Of a stretch of DNA of 64,000 bases, positions 8,466 to 18,060 are shown piece after piece (position 1 is the stretch's first letter; each line of letters opens with the position of its first letter). Location of the stretch: assembly GCF_000314005.1 (NCBI RefSeq), contig NZ_JH980292.1, forward strand, positions 124,001 through 188,000. The letters run 5' to 3'. Origin of the DNA: Spirulina subsalsa PCC 9445. Lineage in GTDB: Bacteria; Cyanobacteriota; Cyanobacteriia; Cyanobacteriales; Spirulinaceae. Position numbers and translations under genes: made by a program. Below the pieces are notes generated by a model. That model made no database searches. It saw nothing but the letters and a program-made list of their open reading frames with translations, and was not told the origin of the DNA.

Positions 8466-8933
8466 TTATTGTAAATTGCGAATCGCTTGTTGAATGCGTT
8501 GCTCCAAACTGTTGTCTGATTGCCGTTGAGAGGTAATCTCATTAAAACGCTGAATGGTCAGACCATGACGCTCCACAATGACCGTGGATTGATTGCAGTA
8601 ACTTTCCGCAATTTGTCGGGCATTGCCGGGTAAACCGCTAAAGGCAGCCCGTTGATTACAGGCGATATTCGGCACGGGATTCACTAAGCGTTTAATCTCG
8701 CTGTAAGTGTTTTGGCGCAATCGTTCTACGGCGATCGCCGCCCGAGCATAATTGGTGACTTCTTCCGAGGAAACGGACTGAGCATAGACTGTGGTATCAA
8801 ACCAACGGGCTAACGGCTGAGTGACGTTGGGGGCAACTCCCATCACAACTCCAGCCCCTGCGATTGCACTGGTCAGGGCAACCCGTAATAGTGCTTTTTG
8901 TAATCGAATTGAAGAAACGTTTAACGTCAACAT
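8466..8933 (-). CDS. DUF4168 domain-containing exported protein
   Basis: 155 residues from the ATG at 8933, chosen because a signal/anchor segment (LLRVALTSAIAGAGVVMGVA) follows directly. The longer frame to 9212 overlaps the kinase gene. After AYAQ-like processing, the DUF4168 domain shows EVTNYARAAIAVERLRQ, PNIACNQ, AESYCNQSTVIVERHGLT and RFNEITSQRQ. This is a periplasmic or lumenal cyanobacterial family of unknown function. The two cysteines could form a disulfide. It is downstream of the WD40 kinase gene on the same strand, with a 263-bp gap that probably holds its promoter. Confidence 0.8.
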   Translation of the reverse strand: MLTLNVSSIRLQKALLRVALTSAIAGAGVVMGVAPNVTQPLARWFDTTVYAQSVSSEEVTNYARAAIAVERLRQNTYSEIKRLVNPVPNIACNQRAAFSGLPGNARQIAESYCNQSTVIVERHGLTIQRFNEITSQRQSDNSLEQRIQQAIRNLQ

Positions 8934-9196
8934 AAGCAGTAGGTGGCTCAACAAAAGACTAGGTATATCCCCTGTATTGATTGGTTTTAGACCTGAGAAG
9001 TTCCTTAAAAACGTGGGGTCTTCTGAGGTTAACCGGATGACTTGGTTTCTTGAAACAGCTAGAACCGTCCTTGGGCTGTTTCTTCCATTTACCCTGAATC
9101 TAATGTTTTTTCTTCCGGCTTCAGTTAATTCCAGTGTAACCTGAAATTCCAGATCACGGGGCGATTCTACCTGTTCTTGTCCTAGAAATCGTCTCC

Positions 9197-11011
9197 TCAA
9201 ACCACCCGCCACAATTTGACGGTTTGATCCTGTGAAGCTGTGGCAATGAGGAGTTCAGTGGGGGAAATGGCCAGATCCCGAATCGCACCCTTGTGATCGA
9301 ATAGCATCACGAAAGGGGTAGTTTTGCCGGGATGCCAGAGGGTGAGGGTGCCTTGTTCACTGGCGGTGATCAGGAGATTTCCGGCCCGATTGAGAACTAA
9401 ACGGGTGATGGCATTGCCGGAATCGGTAACGGAACCAATGAGTTGACCTGTGCGACCATCCCACATTTTCCAAGTTTGATCCGTGCTGCCACTGTAGAGC
9501 ATTTGACTACTGAGACTAAAGGCTAATGTGGTGACTTTATCGGTGTGTTGGGTTAAATGGTGCAGGAGCTCCCCGGTGTGTAGGTTCCAGATTTTGATGG
9601 TGCGATCGCCGCTTCCACTGGCCAATTTCTGCCCATCGGGACTCACGGCCACGGCATAAATAGCGCTTTCATGTTGGAGGGTGCGGATGAGTTCCCCCGT
9701 GGGGAGGTTCCAGAGTTTGATCGTGCGATCGCTACTGCCACTCACTAACACCGTCCCATCGGGACTCACCGCTAAGGTATGAATCCAGCCTGTATGGGCT
9801 TCTAGGCGTTTCACCTCCTGTTGATCTTGCCAAAAGCGGATCGTATAGTCCCAACTCCCACTGATTAACTCCCCCGTTTGGGGATGAACGACCAGCGCGT
9901 CAATAATACTACGATGCCCCGAACAACGGAGCGGTTGAGGGTGTTCTTGTTCTAGATTCCAGCGCAAAATTTCCCGATCTGCCCCCGCACTGGCTAACTG
10001 TTTCCCTCCCCGCAAAAACGCGAGACTATGCACCGAACTATGATGACCTTCCAAGGTTTGCACACATTGCCATCGGGGGGTGATTCGATTCAATACATCT
10101 GGAACAGAAATGGGGGTCGTTTCTACCTGAACAACGAGAGTTTTTCCCGGATTCAGGTCTTGATAAACCGCTTGAGCCGAAGCATAACGAACATTGAGGG
10201 ATTCCGCTAACAGTTTGTTTAAAATGTCCCGCAAATCATCACTCACCGGATCCGCAAGGTAACTTTCCCAAACCCAAATCCCCTCCATAGTGCTAAATAA
10301 ATCAAAGGGGTGAAATCCCGTCAATAGTTGAATACAAATCACCCCCAAACTGTATAAATCGCTGGCGTAGGTTGTTTTCCCCCGCAACTGTTCCGGGGCG
10401 CTATAGGCCGCCGATCCAATTAAGGTTCCCGTTTGCGCTAAGGCTGTTTTACGGGTGATTTTAGCCGCGCTGAAGTCCACAAGGACTAAATGACCATTAG
10501 CCTGTCGGATCAGGTTTTGTGGGTTCAAATCCCGGTGAATAATGTGATGATCGTGGATGAATTGCAGAAGGGGCAAAACCTCATTCAGTAGTTGGCGAAT
10601 TTCGGCCTCAGTGAACAGTTCTGACTCAATACTTTGTCCTGCAATATATTCTTGCACCAAGCTGGGGAGAAAATTCTGGATGGTGGGTTCTTGTTCAATA
10701 TAGGCGAAGAGTTGGGGAATTTGGGGATGTTGCCCCAAAACCTGCAATTTGGCCGCTTCTTGGCGGAAATACTCTAACGCCCCTTCTGTTGTCACAGAAC
10801 CCAGATTCTGGTGGGCAATTTGTTTAATAATACAGGGTCTAGGGGGCGAAACTCCCTCATCAACCCCATAAAAGGTGCGAGATCCTTCTCCTAAGGGTTC
10901 TAGGGCGCTATAGCGGTCACTGAGGCGCAATTTTGACCCACAATTACTACAGAATAAGTGACTCCGTGGGTTTTCGGGGCGAGGGCATTTGGGGTTAAGA
11001 CAATAAATCAT
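9197..11011 (-). CDS. Ser/Thr protein kinase-like protein with WD40 repeats
   Basis: 604 residues. A zinc ribbon of four cysteines (CLNPKC, CSNCG; residues 4-24) leads into a Hanks-type kinase domain at about 34-290, with a Gly-rich loop (LGEGSRTF), lysine K63 and the catalytic aspartate D161. About seven WD40 repeats follow from about 315 (for example LVSGSSDRTIKLWN, LASGSGDRTIKIWN). Two standard residues differ: the catalytic loop reads HRDLNPQN, with Asn where HRDxKPxN kinases have Lys, and the DFG motif reads DFS. It may therefore be a weak kinase or pseudokinase with the WD40 propeller as a binding platform. This 4-Cys kinase architecture is known in cyanobacteria. Confidence 0.9.
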   Translation of the reverse strand: MIYCLNPKCPRPENPRSHLFCSNCGSKLRLSDRYSALEPLGEGSRTFYGVDEGVSPPRPCIIKQIAHQNLGSVTTEGALEYFRQEAAKLQVLGQHPQIPQLFAYIEQEPTIQNFLPSLVQEYIAGQSIESELFTEAEIRQLLNEVLPLLQFIHDHHIIHRDLNPQNLIRQANGHLVLVDFSAAKITRKTALAQTGTLIGSAAYSAPEQLRGKTTYASDLYSLGVICIQLLTGFHPFDLFSTMEGIWVWESYLADPVSDDLRDILNKLLAESLNVRYASAQAVYQDLNPGKTLVVQVETTPISVPDVLNRITPRWQCVQTLEGHHSSVHSLAFLRGGKQLASAGADREILRWNLEQEHPQPLRCSGHRSIIDALVVHPQTGELISGSWDYTIRFWQDQQEVKRLEAHTGWIHTLAVSPDGTVLVSGSSDRTIKLWNLPTGELIRTLQHESAIYAVAVSPDGQKLASGSGDRTIKIWNLHTGELLHHLTQHTDKVTTLAFSLSSQMLYSGSTDQTWKMWDGRTGQLIGSVTDSGNAITRLVLNRAGNLLITASEQGTLTLWHPGKTTPFVMLFDHKGAIRDLAISPTELLIATASQDQTVKLWRVV

Positions 11012-11084
11012 GATTTCTCTGAGAGGGAATGGGGAGGGGGAGCAGGGGGAGCAGGGGAGAGGGGGGGAGGGGGGGAATTAAGAC

Positions 11085-11208
11085 TTATTACCTATTACCT
11101 ATTCCCTATTACTTATTACCTATTACCTATTCCCTATTACTTATTACCTATTCCCTATTCCCTATTCCCTATTACTTATTCCCCGTTCCCTGTTCCCTGT
11201 TCCGTGCT
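11085..11208. repeat. Heptanucleotide tandem repeats (TTACCTA/TTCCCTA/TTACTTA)
   Basis: About 17 consecutive 7-bp units cycle through TTACCTA, TTCCCTA and TTACTTA, then decay to TTCCCTG. It is preceded by a purine-rich G-run tract (11027-11075). This is the short tandemly repeated repetitive (STRR) class known in cyanobacterial intergenic spaces. It fills the space between the kinase start and the debranching-enzyme stop. Confidence 0.85.
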
Positions 11209-13306
11209 ACCGAATCAATAACCAAGCCCTCAACACCTCAGCCACCGTCCAAGCTTGGGCCAAGGCCCCCCGAGGGGTAAAGGGGGGATTGCCGTCGAAA
11301 ATTTCGCTGAGACTGCCCACACAAGCCCCTTGTAGATGATGGGCAAAGGGTTGTAGAAACGTAGCGGCTTGCTCAGGATCATGATAAACCTGAAGATGGG
11401 CTTGGACAAAATGACCGATCAACCAACCCCAGACCGTACCCTGATGATAGGCCCCATCTCGTTGGAGGCGATCGCCTTTATACTCCCCAATATACTCCCA
11501 TTCCTGTTCCCCCAAGGAGCGTAAGCCATAGGAAGTGAGTAAAGCCCGCGCCACAATATCCACAACGGCCTTTTGTTCCCTCGGCAACAGTAAGGGCAAA
11601 CCTCCCAATGGCCCCAATTTGGCAGGCAGGGACACGGCGAAAATCTGATTGGGGCGTAATTGTGCCGCGTGACCCCTAGGCGTGTCTAACACATCATAAC
11701 AGTAGCCCCTGCTGTAATTCCAAAAGCGACTAAACCCCACTAGCGTCTGATGGGCTAAATCCTCATAACGTTCGTAGGGTTTGCCCAACGCTTTGGCAAA
11801 ATAGCCCATAATGACTAAAGCATTGTACCAAAGGGCATTCACTTCAATCGGTTTACCTGTGCGCGGTGTGACGACCCAATCCCCCACTTTTGCATCCATC
11901 CAAGTGAGTTGGGATTCTTCAGACCCCGCATAGAGTAACCCATCTTTGGGATCCAGCTTAATATTGTATCTTGTTCCCCGTTCGTGCCAGTGAATGACCT
12001 CCTCTAATGCCGGGAAAATCTCCCCAATGAAGTCTAGGTCATGACTGACTTGAAAATAAGCGTAGAGGGCTTCAAAGTACCAGAGAATCGCGTCTACGGT
12101 GTTGTAGGAGGGGGAGTTGTGATCATCGGGGAACATATTGGGTAGCATTCCCTGATCAAGATAGTGGGTAAAGGTGGCTAGGATTTTCCGGGCAATCTCC
12201 GGGCGACCTGTGGCTAAGGTTAGACCGGGTAAACTAATCATAGTATCCCGTCCCCAGTCCCCAAACCAAGGATACCCCGCTAAGATGGTTTTTCCTTCGG
12301 GGTCATGGGGTAGGGCGCGGTCTACAATAAACTGGTCGGCACCTAAAACGAGATGTTCTACCCAATCGGGGATAATGTAAGGGTTTTGTTCGCGCAGCGT
12401 TCCGTAGGAATGGCGGAAGGTGGGCAAGGTCAGGGTGTTATACCAACCATCTAAGAGTTTAAGTTCCTTTTGTTTGTGTTGATCTAAGGACGCTTGACTG
12501 TTAACGCTGGGGTATTTTTCCGTACTAGCTACTAGGGTGAAGGATTCCCCCACTTGTAGGGTAATCTCTACTCGGGCGACATGGTAATGATCCTCGCGAT
12601 CGCACAATCCCCGCTCTCGTTCCACGGCTAAATCATAATTCTCATACCACCCCCGGTCAATCGTCCATTGCGCCCCCCGGACGACTTGGGGACTCCGATT
12701 AACCCGATCTTGAGGGTGGCGCTGCACTTCGGTTAATAAATACAGGGGGACAGCTTCGGGGAATGCCACCACTTTTAATCCCTTATCGACTACATCAACA
12801 TCCATCGGCCAATCATTGCGTCGGGTGTCTTGATGGGAGTCCCGATAATTAACTAAAACCCCACATTGTAAGCTTAGGGGGGCGCTGGCTCGTTTGACGG
12901 TATAACGGATATAGGTGGTATTTTGCCCCTGTTCCATCCAGACGCGCTTTTCTAATAAACTATCCCCACAGGCAAAAGTCCAGACGGGAATCGTGCCATC
13001 GAGATGAAACCGTTCGATGTGTTGATACCCGCGAGGAAATACGGTTTTTCGGGCATCATGCCAGCGATTTGTGGCCAGTAAATAGGTTTTTTGGTGATAA
13101 ATGACCGACTCTTCCAACTTCGTGAGGAGTAAAGTTCGACCGAGGGGAGGTTTTAGGGCGGCCATTAGTAGCCCATGATAACGACGGGTGAGGAGTCCCG
13201 CCACGGTTCCGGCCGCATAACCGCCAATCCCATTGGTCACTAGCCATTCTCTTGTTTCGGCTGGGGGGAGATGCCCACAGATTTCACGTCCAAATTCAAG
13301 GCTCAT
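11207..13306 (-). CDS. Glycogen-debranching-type amylo-alpha-1,6-glucosidase
   Basis: 699 residues from the ATG at 13306 (MSLEFGREICGHL). A TTG start at 13342 would add 12 residues. The N-terminal GDE_N domain contains WLVTNGIGGYAAGTVAG and LTRRYHGLL. The C-terminal (alpha/alpha)6 GDE_C domain carries GYPWFGDWGRDTMISLPGL with the expected catalytic acids, NMFPDDHNSPSYNTVDA and DGAYHQGTVWGWLIG. The family cleaves alpha-1,6 branches in glycogen-like glucans. It is of the archaeal/bacterial GDE type, not the GlgX isoamylase type. It appears monocistronic. Confidence 0.88.
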   Translation of the reverse strand: MSLEFGREICGHLPPAETREWLVTNGIGGYAAGTVAGLLTRRYHGLLMAALKPPLGRTLLLTKLEESVIYHQKTYLLATNRWHDARKTVFPRGYQHIERFHLDGTIPVWTFACGDSLLEKRVWMEQGQNTTYIRYTVKRASAPLSLQCGVLVNYRDSHQDTRRNDWPMDVDVVDKGLKVVAFPEAVPLYLLTEVQRHPQDRVNRSPQVVRGAQWTIDRGWYENYDLAVERERGLCDREDHYHVARVEITLQVGESFTLVASTEKYPSVNSQASLDQHKQKELKLLDGWYNTLTLPTFRHSYGTLREQNPYIIPDWVEHLVLGADQFIVDRALPHDPEGKTILAGYPWFGDWGRDTMISLPGLTLATGRPEIARKILATFTHYLDQGMLPNMFPDDHNSPSYNTVDAILWYFEALYAYFQVSHDLDFIGEIFPALEEVIHWHERGTRYNIKLDPKDGLLYAGSEESQLTWMDAKVGDWVVTPRTGKPIEVNALWYNALVIMGYFAKALGKPYERYEDLAHQTLVGFSRFWNYSRGYCYDVLDTPRGHAAQLRPNQIFAVSLPAKLGPLGGLPLLLPREQKAVVDIVARALLTSYGLRSLGEQEWEYIGEYKGDRLQRDGAYHQGTVWGWLIGHFVQAHLQVYHDPEQAATFLQPFAHHLQGACVGSLSEIFDGNPPFTPRGALAQAWTVAEVLRAWLLIR

Positions 13307-13600
13307 GGGGTTATCATCCTGATTGTAGTCTGAATGTGTCAAAAGACTTGCGCCATAGGGAGCGTAAGGTTAATTCGTTGGCTTTGGGGGGTTCACCCTA
13401 AAAAATATAAGATTTGGCAGGGTTGGGAACAGTTGGTGATTAATTAAGTCGAAAATAATCTGCAAAACAAATAATCCGAAAAGTATATTGAGGAGGATGT
13501 AGCGGGATACAGCAAAGTCATTTCAATCATACTATGGATTGACGGTTCGATTTCCCCCTTGGATTGCTCGATTTAGCCTTATTTTCCCCATTTTTTGATT

Positions 13601-14134
13601 ATGATGCAAACGGCACATCAAACCCGCTTAAACTCAACGCCTCCGGCCTTAGTCGCTTATAATCCTCAAGCTTTATCGAGTTTGAATCGTGCGATCGCCT
13701 TTTCTGTGGGAGAACCGGGTTTTCTCCTCGCCCACTGCGAGAATCTCCATCTCCGTCGGGATATTATTCAAGAAGTCTTAGCTAATCCTGCCCTACAAGT
13801 GGAGGTTTTAACCCTCCATCCTTCGGTGACTCAGTTATTTAGTACCCTAGAAGGGGCATTAAGCCAACCTCATCCCGATGTTGTGATGATTTTAGGTCTA
13901 GAATCGGTGGTGGATTTAGAGGCCTTCTGGAGTGCCGCCAATTTGATGCGGGAGCAATTTAAGTCCGCTTTCCCCTTCCCCCTTGTCTTCTGGGTGAATG
14001 ATCGAGTCTTACGCCAACTCCGCCGCGTTGCCCCAGATTTTGCCAATCAAGCCCCTCCAGCTTTACGGATGGAGGGAATTGTTGATCTCAGGGTCGGTGT
14101 CGGGAGGATGTCACGAGTTTCTTTAAGTCTGTAG
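13601..14134 (+). pseudogene. N-terminal fragment of a large cyanobacterial TPR-type protein (probable)
   Basis: 177 residues from the ATG at 13601. The sequence LSSLNRAIAFSVGEPGFLLAHCEN, then FPFPLVFWVNDRVLRQLRRVAPDF, resembles the N-terminal module of larger cyanobacterial proteins in which it is followed by TPR repeats. Here the frame ends soon after the module (GRMSRVSLSL) and meets the convergent 2TM gene, so the protein looks truncated. It could still make a stand-alone short protein. The family match is from memory of related proteins and is not certain. Confidence 0.45.
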
Positions 14135-14620
14135 GGCTTTCTGTACTGTTGTCCAAAGCCCTTGTAGGGTATTTTTAATCTGGCGGTTGCGCTCCCAACG
14201 TTCAAAGGCTCGTTGATAAGCTACCCCTTTAGGTTGAAAGACTTGCCACGCATTAAATGCTACCCCGGCGCTGGTGAATAAAAGAATATAGCGCGACCAG
14301 GAGAACCCCCCACCACTAATCAGGTCTAAACCGATGAAAAAGGCGGTAATCAGCAGATATTTAATCGTTTTTTGCTGAAATTGCTCTTGGCGGTATGCGT
14401 CGAATTCCTGATGGAGTTGGTCACTTTCTTTTTTTTCTAACCAAGTCTTTTCGGCTAGATAGAGACATTCGGGGGAGATTTCCATGTCGGCGGCAATCTC
14501 TAGCAATTGCTGGCGGGTGAGTTCCCCATCATAGTCTTGCTGGGCGATCGCAATTTGCAAGATTTGCTGGATTTCTTCGGGTTGGTAGGTGGGGGGATGA
14601 TTAAGATCAGAACCAGTCAT
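14123..14620 (-). CDS. 2TM domain-containing protein
   Basis: 165 residues from the ATG at 14620 (MTGSDLNHPPTYQPEEIQQI). The longer frame to 14809 adds a non-homologous-looking leader. The N-terminal half resembles a small helical oligomerisation module (LLEIAADMEISPECLYLAEKTW, then DQLHQEFDAYRQEQFQQK). Two transmembrane helices (YLLITAFFIGLDLI and RYILLFTSAGVAFNAW) follow, then a short basic tail. It overlaps the convergent gene end by 12 bp. The function is unknown. Confidence 0.65.
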   Translation of the reverse strand: MTGSDLNHPPTYQPEEIQQILQIAIAQQDYDGELTRQQLLEIAADMEISPECLYLAEKTWLEKKESDQLHQEFDAYRQEQFQQKTIKYLLITAFFIGLDLISGGGFSWSRYILLFTSAGVAFNAWQVFQPKGVAYQRAFERWERNRQIKNTLQGLWTTVQKALQT

Positions 14621-14819
14621 GAGTCTCTCCCTGTAGATCAAAAACCCTGCGTTTTCGGACAGGGGCAAAAAAAGCGGAATGGTATTCCCATTATGCCGAA
14701 TAATTTCGGCACTCGTGAAGATATTCCTTTGGCCTGTTCCCCTGAAGTTTGTATTTTTGTATACTGGCAAGTAAAGATTTTTAGCAAAAACTTCCAGATC
14801 AAGAGGCATTAGAACTTTC

Positions 14820-16538
14820 GTGAGTCAACAGCGCATAGTTTCTCTAGAGGGGGAATTTGTCCCCGGACAGTCCCTCCGGTATGATCCCAAGGCGATCGCC
14901 AAATATTACAGCGCCCGCCCTTGGTTAGCGATTGGACGAACTCTTGTAGTCTTGTGGATGCTCGGCGGATTCGTCATCCAGTTTCTCCTTGACCGATGGC
15001 GCAAACCAACCAAGAACAATCACAACAAACGCGCCCAACACCTCCGGCAAATTCTCACCCAATTAGGCCCCACGGCGATTAAAGTAGGTCAAGCGCTCTC
15101 TACTCGTCCAGATTTAGTCCGCCGGGATTTTTTGGATGAATTAACCAAATTACAAGATCAACTCCCCCCCTACGATAACGAAATTGCTTTTGAGATTATT
15201 CGTCAACAATTAGGTCAAGCTCCCCAAGATATATTTAAGGAAATTTCCACCCATCCCGTCGCGGCCGCCAGTTTAGGGCAAGTCTACCGCGCTGTTTTGC
15301 ACACGGGGGAAGATGTGGCGGTGAAGGTGCAACGACCGAATTTGTTGCCGAAGATTACCCTAGATTTATTCTTAATGCGCTGGGCAGCTGGGTGGATTTC
15401 TCCCTTGCTGCCCTTAAATTTAGGGCATGATTTAACCCTGATTGTTGATGAATTTGGGATTAAATTATTTGAGGAAATTGATTATATTAACGAAGCTCGC
15501 AATGCGGAAAAGTTTGCCGCTAATTTTGCCGATGATCCCACGGTTAAAGTACCCGTAATTTACTGGCGTTATACTAGCCATAATGTCTTAACTTTAGAGT
15601 GGATTCATGGCTTTAAATTGACCGATACGGAGAAGGTCAGAGCCGCAGGTTTAGATACCAATGAGTTAATCACGATTGGGGTTAATTCGGGTTTACGGCA
15701 ACTGTTAGAGTTTGGCTTTTTTCACGCCGATCCTCACCCAGGAAACTTGTTTGCTATGCCCGATGGTCGCATGGCTTTTATTGATTTCGGCATGATGGAT
15801 CAACTGAGTGAAACTACCAAGGAAACCATTGCTGCATCGGTGGTTCACTTAATTAATCGGGATTATTTAGCCCTTGCTGATGATTTTCGTCTGTTAGGGT
15901 TTCTGAGTAAAGATACGCGCATTGAGCCGATTATTCCGGCCTTAGAAAAGGTGTTAGGAAATGCGATGGGGGAAAGTGTGGGAGACTTCAATTTTAAAAC
16001 CATCACCGATGAGTTTTCAGAATTGATGTATGATTACCCGTTCCGGGTTCCCGCTCAATTTTCTTTGATTATTCGCTCTTTGGTCACGCAAGAGGGATTA
16101 GCGCTGAGTTTAAGCCCACGATTTAAGATTGTTGAGGTAGCCTATCCTTATGTGGCGCGTCGTTTGTTAAAGGGGGAATCTCCGGCCATGCGACGGCGTT
16201 TATTAGAGGTGTTAATTAAGGATGGTAAGTTCCAATGGGAACGCTTAGAAAATATGCTGACGATTGCCCAAACTGATGGCAATTTTGACCTCATCCCGAC
16301 GGCACAGTTAGGATTACAATATTTAATGTCGGAGGAGGGTCATTATTTACGTCAGCAAATCCTGTTAGCTTTGACGGAAAATGACCGTTTACACACCGAA
16401 GAAGTCCAACGTCTTTGGGATTTAGTGAAACACGAAATCACGCCAAGTCGCTTGTTTGACGTGGCGTGGAATGCGCTGCGGGATATGTCGAGCGAACGGA
16501 TGGCGGCTTTAGTTCCTCCTGCGATCGCACAGCGTTAG
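14820..16538 (+). CDS. ABC1/UbiB-family atypical kinase
   Basis: 572 residues, starting at the GTG at 14820 (MSQQRIVSLEGEF). It is an AarF/UbiB/COQ8-like protein kinase-like ATPase, which in bacteria and plastids supports ubiquinone or plastoquinone and prenyl-lipid metabolism. The family-defining KxGQ motif (IKVGQALSTRPDL), the Ala-rich loop AAASLGQVYRA, HADPHPGNLF and IDFGMMD are all present. A hydrophobic segment (TLVVLWMLGGFVIQFLL) at about 40-57 may tether it to membrane. Cyanobacteria carry several paralogues, so no specific symbol is assigned. Confidence 0.92.
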   Translation: MSQQRIVSLEGEFVPGQSLRYDPKAIAKYYSARPWLAIGRTLVVLWMLGGFVIQFLLDRWRKPTKNNHNKRAQHLRQILTQLGPTAIKVGQALSTRPDLVRRDFLDELTKLQDQLPPYDNEIAFEIIRQQLGQAPQDIFKEISTHPVAAASLGQVYRAVLHTGEDVAVKVQRPNLLPKITLDLFLMRWAAGWISPLLPLNLGHDLTLIVDEFGIKLFEEIDYINEARNAEKFAANFADDPTVKVPVIYWRYTSHNVLTLEWIHGFKLTDTEKVRAAGLDTNELITIGVNSGLRQLLEFGFFHADPHPGNLFAMPDGRMAFIDFGMMDQLSETTKETIAASVVHLINRDYLALADDFRLLGFLSKDTRIEPIIPALEKVLGNAMGESVGDFNFKTITDEFSELMYDYPFRVPAQFSLIIRSLVTQEGLALSLSPRFKIVEVAYPYVARRLLKGESPAMRRRLLEVLIKDGKFQWERLENMLTIAQTDGNFDLIPTAQLGLQYLMSEEGHYLRQQILLALTENDRLHTEEVQRLWDLVKHEITPSRLFDVAWNALRDMSSERMAALVPPAIAQR

Positions 16539-16579
16539 CGAAGATGTGTTAATTATCAATTATCAATTCCCGCACTGGT

Positions 16580-16702
16580 ATATGAGAACCTGGCGAGAAC
16601 ATGGGGAAAGAATGCGAGAACAACAACGACAAAATCCTCCCCCTGTCCCAGAAAAATTAAGGAAATTACGCGCTCAACGACAAGCTCAAGACGCATGGCA
16701 TT
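16580..16702 (+). CDS. Possible short ORF, highly charged
   Basis: 40 codons, MRTWREHGERMREQQRQ...QDAWH. The composition (Arg/Gln/Glu-rich) is protein-like rather than random, but no ribosome-binding site is evident and no family is recognised. It may be the C-terminal scrap of a lost gene. It ends just before the convergent peptidase gene. Confidence 0.2.
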
Positions 16703-17945
16703 AATCTTTCCTTCCTTTTTCCCAAGATTGGTTTTCACAATTGAGGAGATGATCAATAAAAGCGATCGCCTCCTCATGGGGAGAAACCCGGATCTGTTGT
16801 TCCTTGGCGACGTTGAAGATTTCCATTTGTAACCGTTCCAGAAACGCATTATCCACCTGAGAAACACGCCGGGTAAAAGGCAAACGGTTCAAATTCTGAC
16901 GGTAGGAACGTTGTATATCAAAACCAAAACGATCCGCGATCGTCAAAATCACATACTCTTGCTCGGGCCGTGCCAAATCTACAAACGCCTCTAAAGGTTG
17001 AGACAGCCATAACGAACGTTCTGGGGGAGTGACTTGTTCCTGTAACCACACCTCCAAGGTCGAAACCGGGAGATCCATGGTTTTCAGATCCACTTTAGCA
17101 AAAGCATGAGCTTCCTGATAGGAAATCCGACCATCTCGATCATAATCTGCTGATGCCACAGCTTCCCCGAGGCGATTTTTTCCACTTAATCCCGCGAAGA
17201 AACTGGAACTATAATCCACATAGTCCGCCTCATTCACCTCTGGACTACACCCCACGGAGGGACGAGTGCGCACCGTAGCGAAAAACCCACAACGGTTATG
17301 GGGTGCGATCGCCGCCGTAGAATCTCCCCCCTCATAAATCAAATCGGCAAAAGATCCGGCGAAACATTGCGCCATCATCGTCACTACAGGCATTTCTGGC
17401 GGCAATTGATCCAACTGTTGCGCCAAATCTTGCACCGAAACCCTTGTATCGTCCCAGAAAATCAACTCATTGGGTAAACCGTGACCCGTAAAGTAAAAAA
17501 AGAGTGGCTGATTGAATGGCCGTCGTCCCGCGTCCTGTAACCACCGTTTCAGATTCTCTGGAGTCGAAGCACCCCGCACCCCAGGAATTTCCGGCGGTTT
17601 AAACAAACTCTGTCCTCGTCCATTCACAAAACGCACCGTTGCTTCCCGACTATTCCCACTGGCAAAAAACACATCGGCTTTTTGGGGATTAAAGCCAAAA
17701 TGGGCAAGGAGACGCTGAAAATACAAGACATTCTTTTCTAAGGCAATCTCCGTATTATCTCTTGTCCCTCCCCCAGCCATCACTAAAAAATGAGTCGGTT
17801 GCGCTGACGAAGATTGACAAAACGAATCCAGTTTAGTCCAGAGGGGATCACTCTCCAGCAGAGGACTCCCTCCCAACAGTAACCCCAAGACACTCCCCAC
17901 TACGGACTGAAGTACTGAAACCATACACCACTTAAAAATAAACAT
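16701..17945 (-). CDS. Exported caspase-fold (C13/C14-like) cysteine peptidase with EF-hand
   Basis: 414 residues. A hydrophobic N-terminus (about 8-25) looks like a signal peptide. The clan CD catalytic pair is visible: histidine H155 in LFFYFTGHG and cysteine C194 in VVTMMAQCFAGSF. Further on, DYDRDGRISYQEAHAFA (267-283) is a canonical EF-hand calcium loop with Asp at 267, 269 and 271 and Glu at 278. This suggests a Ca-responsive secreted or periplasmic peptidase related to legumain/caspase-like bacterial proteins. Substrate specificity is unknown. The gene stands alone. Confidence 0.75.
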   Translation of the reverse strand: MFIFKWCMVSVLQSVVGSVLGLLLGGSPLLESDPLWTKLDSFCQSSSAQPTHFLVMAGGGTRDNTEIALEKNVLYFQRLLAHFGFNPQKADVFFASGNSREATVRFVNGRGQSLFKPPEIPGVRGASTPENLKRWLQDAGRRPFNQPLFFYFTGHGLPNELIFWDDTRVSVQDLAQQLDQLPPEMPVVTMMAQCFAGSFADLIYEGGDSTAAIAPHNRCGFFATVRTRPSVGCSPEVNEADYVDYSSSFFAGLSGKNRLGEAVASADYDRDGRISYQEAHAFAKVDLKTMDLPVSTLEVWLQEQVTPPERSLWLSQPLEAFVDLARPEQEYVILTIADRFGFDIQRSYRQNLNRLPFTRRVSQVDNAFLERLQMEIFNVAKEQQIRVSPHEEAIAFIDHLLNCENQSWEKGRKD

Positions 17946-18060
17946 TACAGAAAGGCTACACCCTATAAGCTATCATGCTTTTGAATGAGGGGAGGAGGAA
18001 GAAAACCCTAAATATTCAATAGAACCCTGTTGAACGTGAGCAAATTTCTGGCAAAACATC

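Noticed and set aside
8821-9144. Plus-strand frame of 107 codons opposite the DUF4168 gene
   Set aside because: It lies antisense to a clear signal-peptide gene and its promoter; no family resemblance or ribosome-binding site.
11085-11208. Heptad tract as a possible small CRISPR array
   Set aside because: Units are contiguous 7-bp repeats with no spacers.
10958-11280. Plus-strand frames encoding YYLLPIPYYLLPI repeats
   Set aside because: These are translations of the TTACCTA/TTCCCTA heptad tract.
16556-16867. 103-codon minus-strand frame overlapping the caspase-like gene end
   Set aside because: It is an out-of-frame shadow of the peptidase gene with unlikely composition.
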